NCBI RefSeq assembly: GCF_003602275.1
Contig: NZ_QZVT01000002.1
Coordinates: 248,001 to 312,000 of the forward strand
Origin: Arthrobacter cheniae
GTDB taxonomy: Bacteria; Actinomycetota; Actinomycetes; Actinomycetales; Micrococcaceae
Direction of reading: 5' to 3'
DNA length: 64,000 nt
Shown: positions 28,753 through 39,323 of the stretch, one piece after another
Layout of the letters: each line of letters opens with the position of its first letter
Numbering within the stretch: the stretch's first letter is position 1
Notes under the pieces: generated by a model
Told to the model about the DNA's origin: nothing
What the model saw: the letters and a program-made list of their open reading frames with translations, nothing else
Database searches by the model: none
Made by a program: the position numbers and the translations under genes

Positions 28753-29265
28753 CTAGGACGATGGTCCACCACCGGTGGAGGGAATGTCGTCGTCGACCGC
28801 CGGTACGAGGTGCCGCAGGACGGCTTCCGGCACGAACGGACGGATGTCACCGCCGAGAGCTGCGACCTCCTTCAACAGGGTCGAGGAGACGTGGGCGAAC
28901 GCAGTGCCCGTGGGCAGGAAGACCGTGTCGACGTCGGCCAGGTGCCGGTTCATGGTGGCCATGGGCACCTCGTAGTCGAAGTCCAGGCCGGACCGAAGGC
29001 CCTTGACGAGCGCCGTCGCCCCGTTCTCCCTACAGAAATCGGCCACGAGACCGGCACCCATCCGGACCACGCGGACGTTCGGCAGATGCGACAGGCTGTC
29101 GGCGCAGAAAGCGAGGCGTTGGTCGATACCGAACCGGTACTTCTTCGAGTAGTTCGTCGACACCGCGACGAGCACTTCGTCGAAGAGCCGGGCGGCACGA
29201 CCGATGACCTCGATGTGTCCGTTGTGGAGGGGGTCGAACGATCCGGGGCAGACGGCGCGGCTCAT
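28753..29265 (-). CDS. coaD: Phosphopantetheine adenylyltransferase
   Basis: CoaD makes dephospho-CoA from phosphopantetheine and ATP. The 170-residue protein starts MSRAVCPGSFDPLHNGHIEV, which holds the TxGH-like nucleotidyltransferase motif, and contains TNYSKKYRF and the late motif VSSTLLKEVAALGGDI. The frame stays open 110 codons further upstream into the promoter region of the divergent gene. The ATG at 29265 fits the family length. Confidence 0.96.
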   Translation of the reverse strand: MSRAVCPGSFDPLHNGHIEVIGRAARLFDEVLVAVSTNYSKKYRFGIDQRLAFCADSLSHLPNVRVVRMGAGLVADFCRENGATALVKGLRSGLDFDYEVPMATMNRHLADVDTVFLPTGTAFAHVSSTLLKEVAALGGDIRPFVPEAVLRHLVPAVDDDIPSTGGGPSS

Positions 29266-29374
29266 GCGTCCACGGTACCCAGTCCCACGCGGGACCGCCG
29301 TATCGCCCCGTCCACCGGCGGCTCCGCCGTCGTCGACCGGTCGCGCAAAGGGCAGGACCCGCGATACTTGAGTC

Positions 29375-30603
<1,229 letters not shown>

Positions 30604-30607
<4 letters not shown>

Positions 30608-31428
30608 CCGATGAACCGGGAACAGGACCTCCCGCAGCAGAGGAGTTCGAGGTACCCACGTCCTGGCTCCCTGGTGCCGGCGCGTATGCGGAGATCGACG
30701 AGGACGCCCATATCGAGGGTGCACTGATTCTCAGTATCGGCGGCGCCCAGCAGTCGCATGTGGACATGGCCCACCCCGATCGGGTGTTCTACGAGTATCT
30801 CCAGCGCATTGCCCACGTCATCGACCTGCTCTCGACTCCGGGAGCTCCCCTGCGGGTCCTGCACCTCGGCGCGGGGGCGCTGACGCTCGTGCGCTACGTG
30901 CAGGCGACGCGTCCCGGATCGTCCCAGGTGGCCGTCGACCTCGAGGCCGACCTCATCGCCCTGGTCCTCGCCGAGATGCCGCTGCCCGACGGCACGGCGT
31001 GCGAGATCATCATCGGTGACGCCGCGGACGTCGTCCTCGAACAGGCGGACGGGGCCTTCGATGCCGTCGTGCTCGACATCTTCGCCGGAGCGGACGCACC
31101 CGCCCACCTCACGTCGGCCGACTTCGCGGCGCACCTGCTGCGCGTCTGTGCTGACGACGGCGTGGTCCTGGTCAACGTCGGCGACGATCCACCCCTGACG
31201 TTCGCCCGCGCACAGAGCAGGCAACTCGCGTCCCTCGCCGTGGCGTCGGCGGTCCTGACCGAAGCCGGGATGGTCGATGGCAGCCGCGCGGGCAACGTCA
31301 TCGTCGCGGCACGCCGCAGCGCCTGGCCGGATGCCTGGACCACCGCCCTCCTCGCTGCCGGACCCCACCCCGCCGCAGTCCTCGCGGGTCCGGCCCGCGC
31401 AGCCTTCGAGCAACCGGGCGGGAGCTAG
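30604..31428 (+). CDS. Spermidine synthase-like methyltransferase-fold protein
   Basis: The 274-residue protein has a spermidine-synthase-type Rossmann core. It shows RVLHLGAGALTLVRYVQA (motif I), VAVDLEADLIALV, then GDAADVVLEQADGAFDAVVLDIFAG. The Asp-rich polyamine-binding residues of true SpeE are not clear, so polyamine synthesis is uncertain. The start is GTG, overlapping the aminotransferase stop as GTGA. The coupling suggests the two act in one pathway, which I cannot name. Confidence 0.72.
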
Positions 31429-31458
31429 AACTAGTGCTCGCCCCTCGCCGTGGGTCCG

Positions 31459-31492
31459 CTCCGCGCAAGGGCCGGCCCGTCCGTGCGCGGAG
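31459..31492 (+). terminator. Hairpin after the spermidine synthase-like gene
   Basis: CTCCGCGCA (31459-31467) pairs with TGCGCGGAG (31484-31492), a 9-bp GC-rich stem starting 31 bases after the stop codon. No U-tract follows, as is common in actinobacterial terminators. Confidence 0.5.
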
Positions 31493-31678
31493 GGTCGGGA
31501 GCGAAAGCCTGCGGTCGGTCGTTCTGCAGGGTCGGGGTGAAGGAGCCATCCGGATGTGCCCGGCGCGCGAAGTAGATGCAGGAGGGCGGCACGGGTCCGC
31601 CTGTACCCTGTGGAGGAAGAGCGTCGACACGAGAGCGGCGTCGCAGCACCACAGGTCCTGACGGGGAGGAGAACTGGC

Positions 31679-32284
31679 ATGGCCGACGCCGGTCTTCCCT
31701 ATCTGCGCTCCCTCGTCCTTGTGTCGCTGATCCTGTCGGTGTCCTCCGCCTCGCACGTGGCCGCCGCCGGACATCTGCCCGCTCCCGCCGTGATTCTCCT
31801 GCTCGGCGTGCTCCTGCTCCTCCCGATGATGCTGCTCGCGCGGCGCCCGGTCTCGTTCCGTTCGGCGCTTCTCAGCATGGGAGCCGGACAGTGGCTGTTG
31901 CACGCGCTCTTCTCCATGACCGCCGTTCCTGCCGTCTGCCAGAGCTCCGCGGCCGGCCCGGGCCATCATGCCGCCTTCGAGCTCGCCTGCTCGCCCGTGG
32001 CCCAGGACTCGATGGCCGGAGCGTCCGGCGGAGCGCTGATGATCCTGCTGCACGCTCTGGCGACAGTCGTCCTCGCGGCTGCGGCGTCGACGAGCGAGAC
32101 GGCCCTCACCTCGCTCCGCGCCTGGCTCCGGCCGCTCCTCGTTCTTCCCTCCGTCGTCCTCCTGCCCGACACTCCGCACCGCCCGTCGGTGCTGGCCGTG
32201 CCGACGCCGGTTGCACCACGGTCCGCACACACCCGGGTTCCCACGCTGCGGGGTCCGCCACGTCTTCTGGCCCTGGCCGCCTGA
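31679..32284 (+). CDS. Hypothetical membrane protein next to YcnI
   Basis: I do not recognise the family. The 201-residue product has about four hydrophobic segments (about 8-28, 33-52, 63-80 and 112-130), with many Met and His residues in and near them (GQWLLHALFSM, GPGHHAAFEL, MILLHALATV). A long Pro/Arg-rich tail follows. An excellent GGGAGGAG site seven bases before the ATG sets the start. It lies 120 bases upstream of the YcnI gene on the same strand, and Met/His-rich membrane proteins often accompany copper proteins, so a copper role is possible. Confidence 0.7.
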   Translation: MADAGLPYLRSLVLVSLILSVSSASHVAAAGHLPAPAVILLLGVLLLLPMMLLARRPVSFRSALLSMGAGQWLLHALFSMTAVPAVCQSSAAGPGHHAAFELACSPVAQDSMAGASGGALMILLHALATVVLAAAASTSETALTSLRAWLRPLLVLPSVVLLPDTPHRPSVLAVPTPVAPRSAHTRVPTLRGPPRLLALAA

Positions 32285-32404
32285 ACCGGAGATCCGAAGG
32301 GTCTCGGGTGGCAGGTCGGCACCAGCGATCTTCCTGACCCAATTTCCCGCTGCTCGACCCCGCCGTCGCGGCCGCAGTCGAGCGCACCCCCGGAAGGCAA
32401 TCCC

Positions 32405-33157
32405 ATGTCATCGAACACCCCCCAGCGAAACCGCCCCATCCTCACGACGTCCGCCGTCGCCCTTGCAACCGCCGGGCTCATGGCCTTCGGCCTCGGTGCC
32501 GCCAGCGCACACGTCACCGTCACACCGGCATCCACCACCGAGGACGGCTACTCGCAACTCACGTTCAGCGTCCCCAGCGAGTCGGAGACCGCAGCGACCA
32601 ACAAGCTCGAGATCGAACTCCCCACGGAGCAGCCCTTCACGTCCGTCCGCGTGAAGCCTGTGGAGGGCTGGACGGCGGACGTGGTCACCGGCACCCTGCC
32701 GGAACCTGTCACCACTGCCGACGGCGCTACCCTCACCGAGGGTCCCCTGTCCGTGGTCTGGACGGCGGAGGCCGGCTCGGAGATCTCGCAGCAGGAATAC
32801 CAGACGTTCTCGATCTCCGTCGGACGCCTGCCCGAAGCCGGTTCCATGGTGGTGCTCCCGGCAACGCAGTCCTACACCGACGGCGAGGTGGTCGCCTGGG
32901 ACCAGGAGACCGTCGAAGGTGCCGAGGAGCCGGACAAGCCGGCGCCGTCGTTCGTGACGACGGCCGCGGTCGAGGGCGATGACGCCCACGGAGGCGCTGC
33001 CGCCGCTGCCGAGACCCCTGAGGCCATCGACGCCGAGCAGGCGTCCTCCAGCTCGGATTCGGGCTCGGCTTCGGCGGTCGGCTGGATAGGGCTCGTCGCC
33101 GGACTGCTCGGTCTGGCCGCCGGAGCTACGGCCCTGGTCCGCACGCGCAAGGCCTAG
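32405..33157 (+). CDS. ycnI: YcnI-type copper-binding membrane-anchored protein (DUF1775)
   Basis: The 250-residue protein has a signal peptide ending GLGAASA, so the mature chain begins with His (AHVTVTPASTTEDGYSQLTF). In YcnI proteins this N-terminal His helps bind Cu(II). The DUF1775 beta domain covers about 36-185, then there is an Ala/Glu/Ser-rich spacer, a membrane segment (about 220-242) and a basic end RTRKA. A GGAAGG site precedes the ATG. No CopC/CopD or PCuAC gene is adjacent. Confidence 0.88.
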   Translation: MSSNTPQRNRPILTTSAVALATAGLMAFGLGAASAHVTVTPASTTEDGYSQLTFSVPSESETAATNKLEIELPTEQPFTSVRVKPVEGWTADVVTGTLPEPVTTADGATLTEGPLSVVWTAEAGSEISQQEYQTFSISVGRLPEAGSMVVLPATQSYTDGEVVAWDQETVEGAEEPDKPAPSFVTTAAVEGDDAHGGAAAAAETPEAIDAEQASSSSDSGSASAVGWIGLVAGLLGLAAGATALVRTRKA

Positions 33158-33168
33158 TCCCCGATACC

Positions 33169-33202
33169 GGCGCGGTGCCGGCGTGCGAACCGGCACCGCG
33201 CC
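33169..33202 (+). terminator. Terminator after ycnI
   Basis: GGCGCGGTGCCGG pairs perfectly with CCGGCACCGCGCC (13-bp stem, 8-base loop), 11 bases after the ycnI stop. A C-rich stretch follows instead of a U-run. The convergent rsmD ends 82 bases away. Confidence 0.75.
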
Positions 33203-33283
33203 CCCGGGCGGCATCCCTGACAGCAGGAGGCGAGGGGCGCCGGGTCCGTGCGCCGCGGCGTCCGGACACCGGATCGCATCAGC

Positions 33284-33856
33284 TCAGGCGGTTGCCGGCT
33301 CCAGGAACCAGAGGCGGGTCTCGCCGTACTTCTTGTCCGAGAACCGTTCGAGCCAGGCCGGCCACGGGGGCTCCGGCGTCCGGGCGGACCGTTCCACCAC
33401 GACCACGGCGCCTTCCGCCAGTCGCGATTCGAGGGCCTCCAGGACGGCGATCACGCCGTTCGCGTCGACCGTGTAGGGCGGGTCCATCAGGACGAGGTCC
33501 CAGGTCAGTTCCGGCGCGACGCGGTCGAGGTACGTCTCCACCTTGGACCGGTGCACCCTCACAGCTGTCCAGCCGAGCACCCGATTCACGAGGTCGGCGT
33601 TCTTCTGGGCCACCATCGCGGCGCGGTCGGCGGATTCGACGAGGTCCACGGTCGCAGCACCCCGGCTCGCGCTCTCGACGCCCAGGGACCCCGACCCCGC
33701 ATAGAGGTCGAGCACGTGCGCTCCTTGGAGCACCCCGTAGGACTCGAGGCGTGAGAAGAGCGCCTCCTTCACTCGGTCCGACGTCGGCCGGGTGCCGTTG
33801 CCTTCGACGCTGACGAGGGTCGAGCCACCTGCGGCTCCAGCGATGATACGCGTCAT
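33284..33856 (-). CDS. rsmD: 16S rRNA (guanine966-N2)-methyltransferase
   Basis: RsmD methylates G966 of 16S rRNA. The 190-residue protein begins MTRIIAGAAGGSTLVSVEGN and has TRPTSDRVKEALFSRL, SAM motif I in VLDLYAGSGSLGVESASRGA and the catalytic motif LVLMDPPYTVD. It overlaps the modC stop by four bases, so it is translated as the last gene of the molybdate operon. Elsewhere in actinobacteria it lies between recG and coaD, which is still true here except for the inserted genes. Confidence 0.95.
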   Translation of the reverse strand: MTRIIAGAAGGSTLVSVEGNGTRPTSDRVKEALFSRLESYGVLQGAHVLDLYAGSGSLGVESASRGAATVDLVESADRAAMVAQKNADLVNRVLGWTAVRVHRSKVETYLDRVAPELTWDLVLMDPPYTVDANGVIAVLEALESRLAEGAVVVVERSARTPEPPWPAWLERFSDKKYGETRLWFLEPATA

Positions 33857-34959
33857 GGATCGACTCTATCGCCCGTCAGGGGCGCACCCGGAACCGGTCC
33901 GGGCAGCGACGGACGGTTGACGGGATAGACGGCCACGTCCGCATGACGGATGGTGAGGAAGACCTGGGCCCCCGCAACGACGTCCAGCGTGACGACGTCG
34001 ATGGGTGCCATGTCCGCGGCCATACCCGCGGCGTGGACCCGCACCACGTCACCGCGGTGTTCGACGTCGTCGACCGCAGCCCTGATGCAGCTCGTCCCCG
34101 GCGCCAAACCGGCTTGGAGGGTCACGGCTACCTGCGCGGGCCGCACGGCGAGGCCGAGGTCCGTGCCCTGGGCCACAGGAGGACCGAGCGGTACGTGCAG
34201 GCCGTTCACCCCGACGAACCCCGATGTCGTCCGCCGTCCCGGCACCAGGTTCAGGCCGGCGAGCCGGGCACCGAAGGCGGTCAGAGGGCGTGTGAGGACT
34301 TCGCCCGTCCTGCCGGACTCGACCACCCGTCCGCCGTCGAGGATGAGGACGCGGTCGGCGAGCAGGAAGGCGTCGAGCGGGTCGTGCGTCACGATGATCG
34401 CCGACCGCTCCGCCAGGACGTCGCGGAGCAGGGTCCGGATGGCCGGGGCGACGCTCACGTCGAGAGCCGCGAGCGGTTCGTCCAGCAGGAGCAGGGAGGG
34501 ACCGGCGGCGAGTGCGCGCGCGACGGCGACCCGCTGTGCTTGGCCTCCCGACAGGTGCGCGGGCCGGCGGCCCGCCAGATCCCCGATGCCCGCGCGCTCG
34601 AGCCAGTGCAATGCCGTGACGCGAGCAGTGGTCCGGTGCACCCCTCGGCTACGGGGTCCGAACGCCACGTTCTCCAGGACCGAGAGATGCGGGAACAGGA
34701 GTGCCTCCTGGGCGAGGAGTGACACCCCCCGTCCGCGGGGTTCGGTGAGGACGCGACGGCCGGGCCCGACGTCGAAGAGGACTGATCCGTCCAGGGCGGC
34801 CCGGCCCCCGGTCGGAGCCAGCAGACCGGCCAGGAGGTCGAGCAGCGTGGACTTGCCCGCACCGTTGGGACCGAGCACCGCGAGCGTCTCCCCGTCGGCG
34901 AGCTCGAAGGACACGTCGAAGTCCCGGTCGGCAAGGGTCGCGTCGAACGACAACACCAT
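33853..34959 (-). CDS. modC: Molybdate ABC transporter ATP-binding protein
   Basis: The 368-residue ATPase has Walker A GPNGAGKSTLLDLLAGLL, the signature LSGGQAQRVAVARALA, and Walker B LLLLDEPLAALD with the switch His in IIVTHDPLDAFLLAD. A C-terminal region (about 285-350) resembles a TOBE/Mop oxyanion-binding domain. The ATG overlaps the modB stop by one base (TGATG). It powers uptake through ModB. Confidence 0.93.
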   Translation of the reverse strand: MVLSFDATLADRDFDVSFELADGETLAVLGPNGAGKSTLLDLLAGLLAPTGGRAALDGSVLFDVGPGRRVLTEPRGRGVSLLAQEALLFPHLSVLENVAFGPRSRGVHRTTARVTALHWLERAGIGDLAGRRPAHLSGGQAQRVAVARALAAGPSLLLLDEPLAALDVSVAPAIRTLLRDVLAERSAIIVTHDPLDAFLLADRVLILDGGRVVESGRTGEVLTRPLTAFGARLAGLNLVPGRRTTSGFVGVNGLHVPLGPPVAQGTDLGLAVRPAQVAVTLQAGLAPGTSCIRAAVDDVEHRGDVVRVHAAGMAADMAPIDVVTLDVVAGAQVFLTIRHADVAVYPVNRPSLPGPVPGAPLTGDRVDP

Positions 34960-35795
34960 CAGCGCACCGCCTCCGGTGCGCGGCGCCGCGGCGTCCCGGC
35001 CGCGGTCACCGCGAGGCGGTCCAGCGGCCGGACCCGGTGTGCGACTCCGACGACGGCGATGGCGACGACGACGAGGATGAGGGACAGCGCCACGGCTGCG
35101 TCCGGATCGGTCTCGCGCTGGAGATAGATCTCGAGCGGCAGGGTCCTCGTGGTGCCTTCGAGACTGCCGGCGAACGTCAGGGTCGCGCCGAACTCACCCA
35201 GCGCGCGGGCGAACGAGAGGACGGCGCCGGACACGAGGCCCGGCAGGACCAGGGGCAGCGTGATCCGCCGGAGCACCGTCCAGCGACCGGCTCCGAGGGT
35301 CGCGCCGACGGCCTCGTAGCGCGTTCCCACGGACCGCAGGGCACCCTCGAGGCTGAGTACGAGGAATGGGAGGGCCACGAACGCCTGTGACATGACGACG
35401 GCCGTCGTCGAGAACGCGATGTCGATTCCCAGCGCGGAGAAGCTGCTGCCGAGCAGCCCTCGCCGGCCGAAGGTGTACAGCAGGGCGATGCCGCCGACGA
35501 CGGGCGGGAGGACCAGCGGCAGGAGCACCAGGGACCTGACGAGGCGCTGGCCGCGGAAGGACGTCCGGGCGAGGACGAGGGCCATGGGAACGCCGACGAC
35601 GACGCAGACGGCCGTCGCGGAGAGCGACGTCCTCAGGCTGAGGAGGAGGGCCGCCCGCGCGCTGTCGGAGGTGACGAGCGGTACGAAGCGCGGCCAGTCG
35701 ACGCGCAGGGCCATGGCCACCAGCGGCAGGACCAGGAAAAGTCCCCCGACGACGGCGACCGCGACCACCCAGCGCGGAAGGGCCGCGGTGTTCAT
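34959..35795 (-). CDS. modB: Molybdate ABC transporter permease
   Basis: The 278-residue inner-membrane permease has about five to six hydrophobic segments. The ABC-contact EAA-like loop reads [32 protein letters not shown], and [15 protein letters not shown] is typical of ModB. It is separated from modA by 42 bases and fused at the stop/start to modC. Confidence 0.93.
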   Translation of the reverse strand: MNTAALPRWVVAVAVVGGLFLVLPLVAMALRVDWPRFVPLVTSDSARAALLLSLRTSLSATAVCVVVGVPMALVLARTSFRGQRLVRSLVLLPLVLPPVVGGIALLYTFGRRGLLGSSFSALGIDIAFSTTAVVMSQAFVALPFLVLSLEGALRSVGTRYEAVGATLGAGRWTVLRRITLPLVLPGLVSGAVLSFARALGEFGATLTFAGSLEGTTRTLPLEIYLQRETDPDAAVALSLILVVVAIAVVGVAHRVRPLDRLAVTAAGTPRRRAPEAVR

Positions 35796-35837
35796 GCGTT
35801 GTGCCGTCCACGGGTGGCCGACCGCCCGCGGCCGGCA

Positions 35838-36647
35838 TCAGGGCGCACCGAAACCCGCCGCCTGCAGCACCGCCGTACCCTCGTCACCCGTTACGAGATC
35901 GACGAAGGCCTGCGCGGTCGCGGCCTCGCCGCTGTCGGCCAGCGACGCTATCGGGTAGGTGTTGACGACACTCGACGACTCGGGGAAATTGATGCCGAGC
36001 ACCGCGTCACCCGCTGCCAGCACGTCGGTCACGTAGACGAGACCGACGTCCGCCTCACCGGAGGTGACCTTTCCGATCACGTCCGTCACGGAGGACTCCT
36101 CGCTGACCGGCGTGAGGTCCACGCCTGCGGCCTCCTCCACCGCTGCCGCAGCTGTTCCGCAGGGTACCTGGGCTGCACACACGACCGTCTTCACGCCGGA
36201 TCGCGCGGCGTCCGCGAGTGTTGCGATGCCCGCGGGATTGTCGGGCGGCACGGCCAACTGGAGGATGTTCGTCGCGAGATCGACCGCCGGTCCCGCGAGG
36301 AGTCCGTCGTCGGCCAGCTTGCCCATGGTGCGCGTGTCGGCGGAAGCGAGGACGTCGGCGGGCGCGCCCTCGATGATCTGGGTGACGAGGTCCGACGACC
36401 CAGCGAAGTTGAGCGTCACGTCGGTCCCGGGGTACTCGTCCTCGAACCGCTCGGCGAGCTCGGTGAAAGTCTCCTTCAGCGAGGCTGCGGCGAACACGGT
36501 GATGCTCCCGTCGACCGCGTCAGCCTGCCCACCGCTGCCCGCCGCGCCCGGTTCGCCGGCTCCGCACCCCGTGGCGGTGAGCACGACGACGCCGATGGCT
36601 GTGAGGACGAGGTGGCAGGAGTTCCGGGTACGCCCGTTCCTGGTCAT
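35838..36647 (-). CDS. modA: Molybdate-binding lipoprotein
   Basis: ModA delivers molybdate or tungstate to ModBC. The 269-residue precursor has a lipoprotein signal with lipobox ATGC (Cys28), then GSITVFAAASLKETFTELAE, the conserved oxyanion-binding start. NFAGSSDLVTQIIEGAPADV supplies the usual Ser ligands. GEADVGLVYVTDVLA and the C-terminal QAAGFGAP complete the fold. It overlaps the regulator gene by four bases. Confidence 0.94.
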   Translation of the reverse strand: MTRNGRTRNSCHLVLTAIGVVVLTATGCGAGEPGAAGSGGQADAVDGSITVFAAASLKETFTELAERFEDEYPGTDVTLNFAGSSDLVTQIIEGAPADVLASADTRTMGKLADDGLLAGPAVDLATNILQLAVPPDNPAGIATLADAARSGVKTVVCAAQVPCGTAAAAVEEAAGVDLTPVSEESSVTDVIGKVTSGEADVGLVYVTDVLAAGDAVLGINFPESSSVVNTYPIASLADSGEAATAQAFVDLVTGDEGTAVLQAAGFGAP

Positions 36648-37048
36648 GCCCTTCCTGCCGGGGTCTCGATGATGACGGTGGTCGCTTTGATGACGGCGAT
36701 GGCAATTGATCCCTTCTCCAGGCCGAGATCACGGACTGCCTCACTACTCATGAGGGACACCACGCGGTGCGGCCCGCACTGGAGCTCGACCTGCGCCATG
36801 ACTTTGTCCTGCAGGACATCGGTCACGATGCCGACGAACCGGTTGCGGGCGGATCGCCCGATGTCCGACGGGTCTCCCGGCAGGACGGCGTTCCGGTGCG
36901 CGAGCGTCGCCAGCTCGAACGCATCGACCACCGACCTACCCGCAGCGTCCTTCGCCCTCCTGAGCACACCGCTGTCGATCCACCGGCGGACGGTGTCGTC
37001 GCTGACTCCGAGGTATCGGGCCGCGTCTGCAATCCGTAGCTGCGTCAT
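36644..37048 (-). CDS. HTH-TOBE molybdate-responsive regulator
   Basis: The 134-residue protein joins a short MerR/excisionase-like helix-turn-helix (LRIADAARYLGVSDDTVRRWIDSG) to one TOBE/Mop domain (about 68-130, ARNRFVGIVTDVLQDKVMAQ). Mop domains bind molybdate, so it probably senses molybdate and controls the operon it heads. It differs from classical ModE, which has a LysR-type HTH and two Mop domains. The ATG at 37048 has no competing start. Confidence 0.85.
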   Translation of the reverse strand: MTQLRIADAARYLGVSDDTVRRWIDSGVLRRAKDAAGRSVVDAFELATLAHRNAVLPGDPSDIGRSARNRFVGIVTDVLQDKVMAQVELQCGPHRVVSLMSSEAVRDLGLEKGSIAIAVIKATTVIIETPAGRA

Positions 37049-37088
37049 GAATCCGATGCTACATCCTCAGGTGCGGGGCGCAGGGATG

Positions 37089-39323
37089 CTAACCCTTCTC
37101 GAGGAATGCTTCCTTTTCCGGGTCGAGGTACAGCTCGATGGCCAGCGAGAGTCCCGGGTACCCCTTCAGGTCCGGATCACCCGCAACGATCTCCTGGGCG
37201 TCGCTGCGGGCCTTCTCGATCACCTTGCCGTGCTGGGTGATCTTGAGGAACCGGAGGGCGGAGCGTCCACCCGACTGCGAGGCCCCGAGGATGTTCCCCT
37301 CCCGCCGTAGCTCGAGGTCCTTCTGCGAGAGCTCGAACCCGTCGGTCGTCGACGCGACGGCGGACAGGCGCTCGCGGCTTGGGTGCTCGGGCTCGAGCTT
37401 CGTGACCAGGAGGCAGGTTCCCGCGTGCCCGCCCCGGCCGATGCGGCCCCTCAACTGGTGCAACTGCGAAATGCCGAAACGGTCTGCGTCCATGATGACC
37501 ATGAGGGTCGCATTGGGGACGTCGACGCCCACCTCGATCACGGTCGTGGCGATGAGCAACTGGACGGTGCCGTCGGTGAAGCGCGACATGACGTCGGCCT
37601 TGTCCTGTGGATCCATCCGACCATGCAGCATGCCACTGACGACGCCCCGCACCTGGGGTATGTCTGCCAGCGACTCGAACAACCCCACCACACTGGTCAG
37701 TTCCTGCTGCCCGCCGGCCTTCTTCTCTCCCTGCGGCTCTCCATAGAGCGCCTCCGGGGCGTCCTCCTCGGCCTTGCCGTCGTCCCCGATCTTCGGACAC
37801 ACCACGTACACCTGACGCCCGGCGTCGATCTCCTCCCGTGCCCGGGCCCAGATCCTGTCGATCCAGCCGGGGTGCTCGGTCAGGCCGACCTCGTGGGTGG
37901 TAATCGGGCTCCTGCCGGCCGGCAGTTCCGAGAGCGTCGAGGTCTCCAGATCGCCGAAGACCGTCATCGCGACCGTCCGCGGAATCGGTGTCGCCGTCAT
38001 GACGAGGACGTGCGGAGAGGTGCGGGCCTTGGTGCGCAGCGAGTCCCGCTGCTCCACGCCGAAGCGGTGCTGCTCATCGACGACGATCAGCCCGAGGTCG
38101 AAGAACTGCACGTTGTCGGAGAGCAGGGCATGCGTCCCGATGATGATGCCCGCATCTCCCGACGCCGCCTCGAGGAGCGACGTCCGCCGCTGCGCCGTGG
38201 ACATCGATCCCGTCAGCAGTACAACCCGCGTTCCGTCCATCGCCCCGCCGAGCATCCCGCCCTCGGCGAGCGGACCGAGCGTCCGCGTGATGGACTGGAG
38301 ATGCTGCGCGGCGAGCACTTCCGTCGGTGCCAGCAGGGCCGCCTGCCCGCTGGCGTCGATGACCTGGAGCATCGCACGCAGCGCCACCAGCGTCTTGCCG
38401 GAGCCGACCTCCCCCTGCAGCAGCCGGTTCATCGGATGGTCCTGGGCGAGGTCCTCCGCCAGCGTGCCGCCGACCTCGAGCTGTCCCTTCGTCAGGGTGA
38501 AGGGCAGCCTCGCGTCGAACTGATCGAGGAGCCCACCCTCGCGGCGGGGCCGGGCGGTGGCCTCCTCCCGCGCTGCCAGTGCCCGACGGCGGGCCAGGGC
38601 TGCCTGCAGGACGAACGCCTCCTGGTAGCGGAAGCGGTGCTGCGCCCGGTAGGCGTCCTCGACCTGCTGCGGCCGGTGGACCAGCTCGTAGGCGGTGGCG
38701 AGGCTCATCAGCTTGTCGCGTCGGGTGATCGACGCCGGGACGGGGTCGTCGAGGTCGGACAGGCGGAGGGTGTCGAGGATGGTGCCGACGGCCAGCGCAA
38801 TGCGCTCGCTGCCCAGCTTCTCGACGGCCGGGTAGACCGGGATGGGCCGGTTGACGTAGTCCGGATCGTCGTCCCCCTCGTCCAGGAGCACGTAGCCGGG
38901 GTTGGTGAGCGACAGCTTCCCGCGGTAGACCGTGACCTTGCCGGAGAACATGGCACGCACACCGGGCTTGAGGTCGCGCTCGGCGCCGTAGCCGTTGAAG
39001 AACGTGAGGCTCATCGCACCGATGCCCCCCTCGGCGTCGTCGGTGATGACGACCTCCAGCAGCATCCCCTTGCGCGTGCGCATCCTGCGGGAGTTGGCGG
39101 ATTGGACGCGGGCGATCAGGGTCACCTCCTCGTCCACCGGGACGTCCGCGATGGGCGTCAGTTCACCGCGCTTGAGGTAGGTGCGCGGGAAATGGTTGAG
39201 CAGTTCACCGACCGTGGTGATACCGAGGTGCTTGGCGAGGAGCTTCGCCAGTGGACCGAGGTGCCGGTCCAGCGGTGCGTCGAGTTCCGAGGCGGTCGTG
39301 GACCGCGCCGTGTCAGGAGTCAC
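37089..39323 (-). CDS. recG: ATP-dependent DNA helicase RecG
   Basis: RecG remodels stalled forks and branches Holliday junctions. The 744-residue protein has an N-terminal wedge/OB domain (VPVDEEVTLIARVQSANSRR). The helicase domains carry LLQGEVGSGKTLVALRAML (Walker A), VVDEQHRFGVEQR (motif II), VMTATPIPRTVAM (motif III), ATTVIEVGVDVPNATLMVI and QLRGRIGRGGHAGTCLL. The start is GTG and overlaps the DAK2 gene by 11 bases. Confidence 0.96.
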   Translation of the reverse strand: MTPDTARSTTASELDAPLDRHLGPLAKLLAKHLGITTVGELLNHFPRTYLKRGELTPIADVPVDEEVTLIARVQSANSRRMRTRKGMLLEVVITDDAEGGIGAMSLTFFNGYGAERDLKPGVRAMFSGKVTVYRGKLSLTNPGYVLLDEGDDDPDYVNRPIPVYPAVEKLGSERIALAVGTILDTLRLSDLDDPVPASITRRDKLMSLATAYELVHRPQQVEDAYRAQHRFRYQEAFVLQAALARRRALAAREEATARPRREGGLLDQFDARLPFTLTKGQLEVGGTLAEDLAQDHPMNRLLQGEVGSGKTLVALRAMLQVIDASGQAALLAPTEVLAAQHLQSITRTLGPLAEGGMLGGAMDGTRVVLLTGSMSTAQRRTSLLEAASGDAGIIIGTHALLSDNVQFFDLGLIVVDEQHRFGVEQRDSLRTKARTSPHVLVMTATPIPRTVAMTVFGDLETSTLSELPAGRSPITTHEVGLTEHPGWIDRIWARAREEIDAGRQVYVVCPKIGDDGKAEEDAPEALYGEPQGEKKAGGQQELTSVVGLFESLADIPQVRGVVSGMLHGRMDPQDKADVMSRFTDGTVQLLIATTVIEVGVDVPNATLMVIMDADRFGISQLHQLRGRIGRGGHAGTCLLVTKLEPEHPSRERLSAVASTTDGFELSQKDLELRREGNILGASQSGGRSALRFLKITQHGKVIEKARSDAQEIVAGDPDLKGYPGLSLAIELYLDPEKEAFLEKG

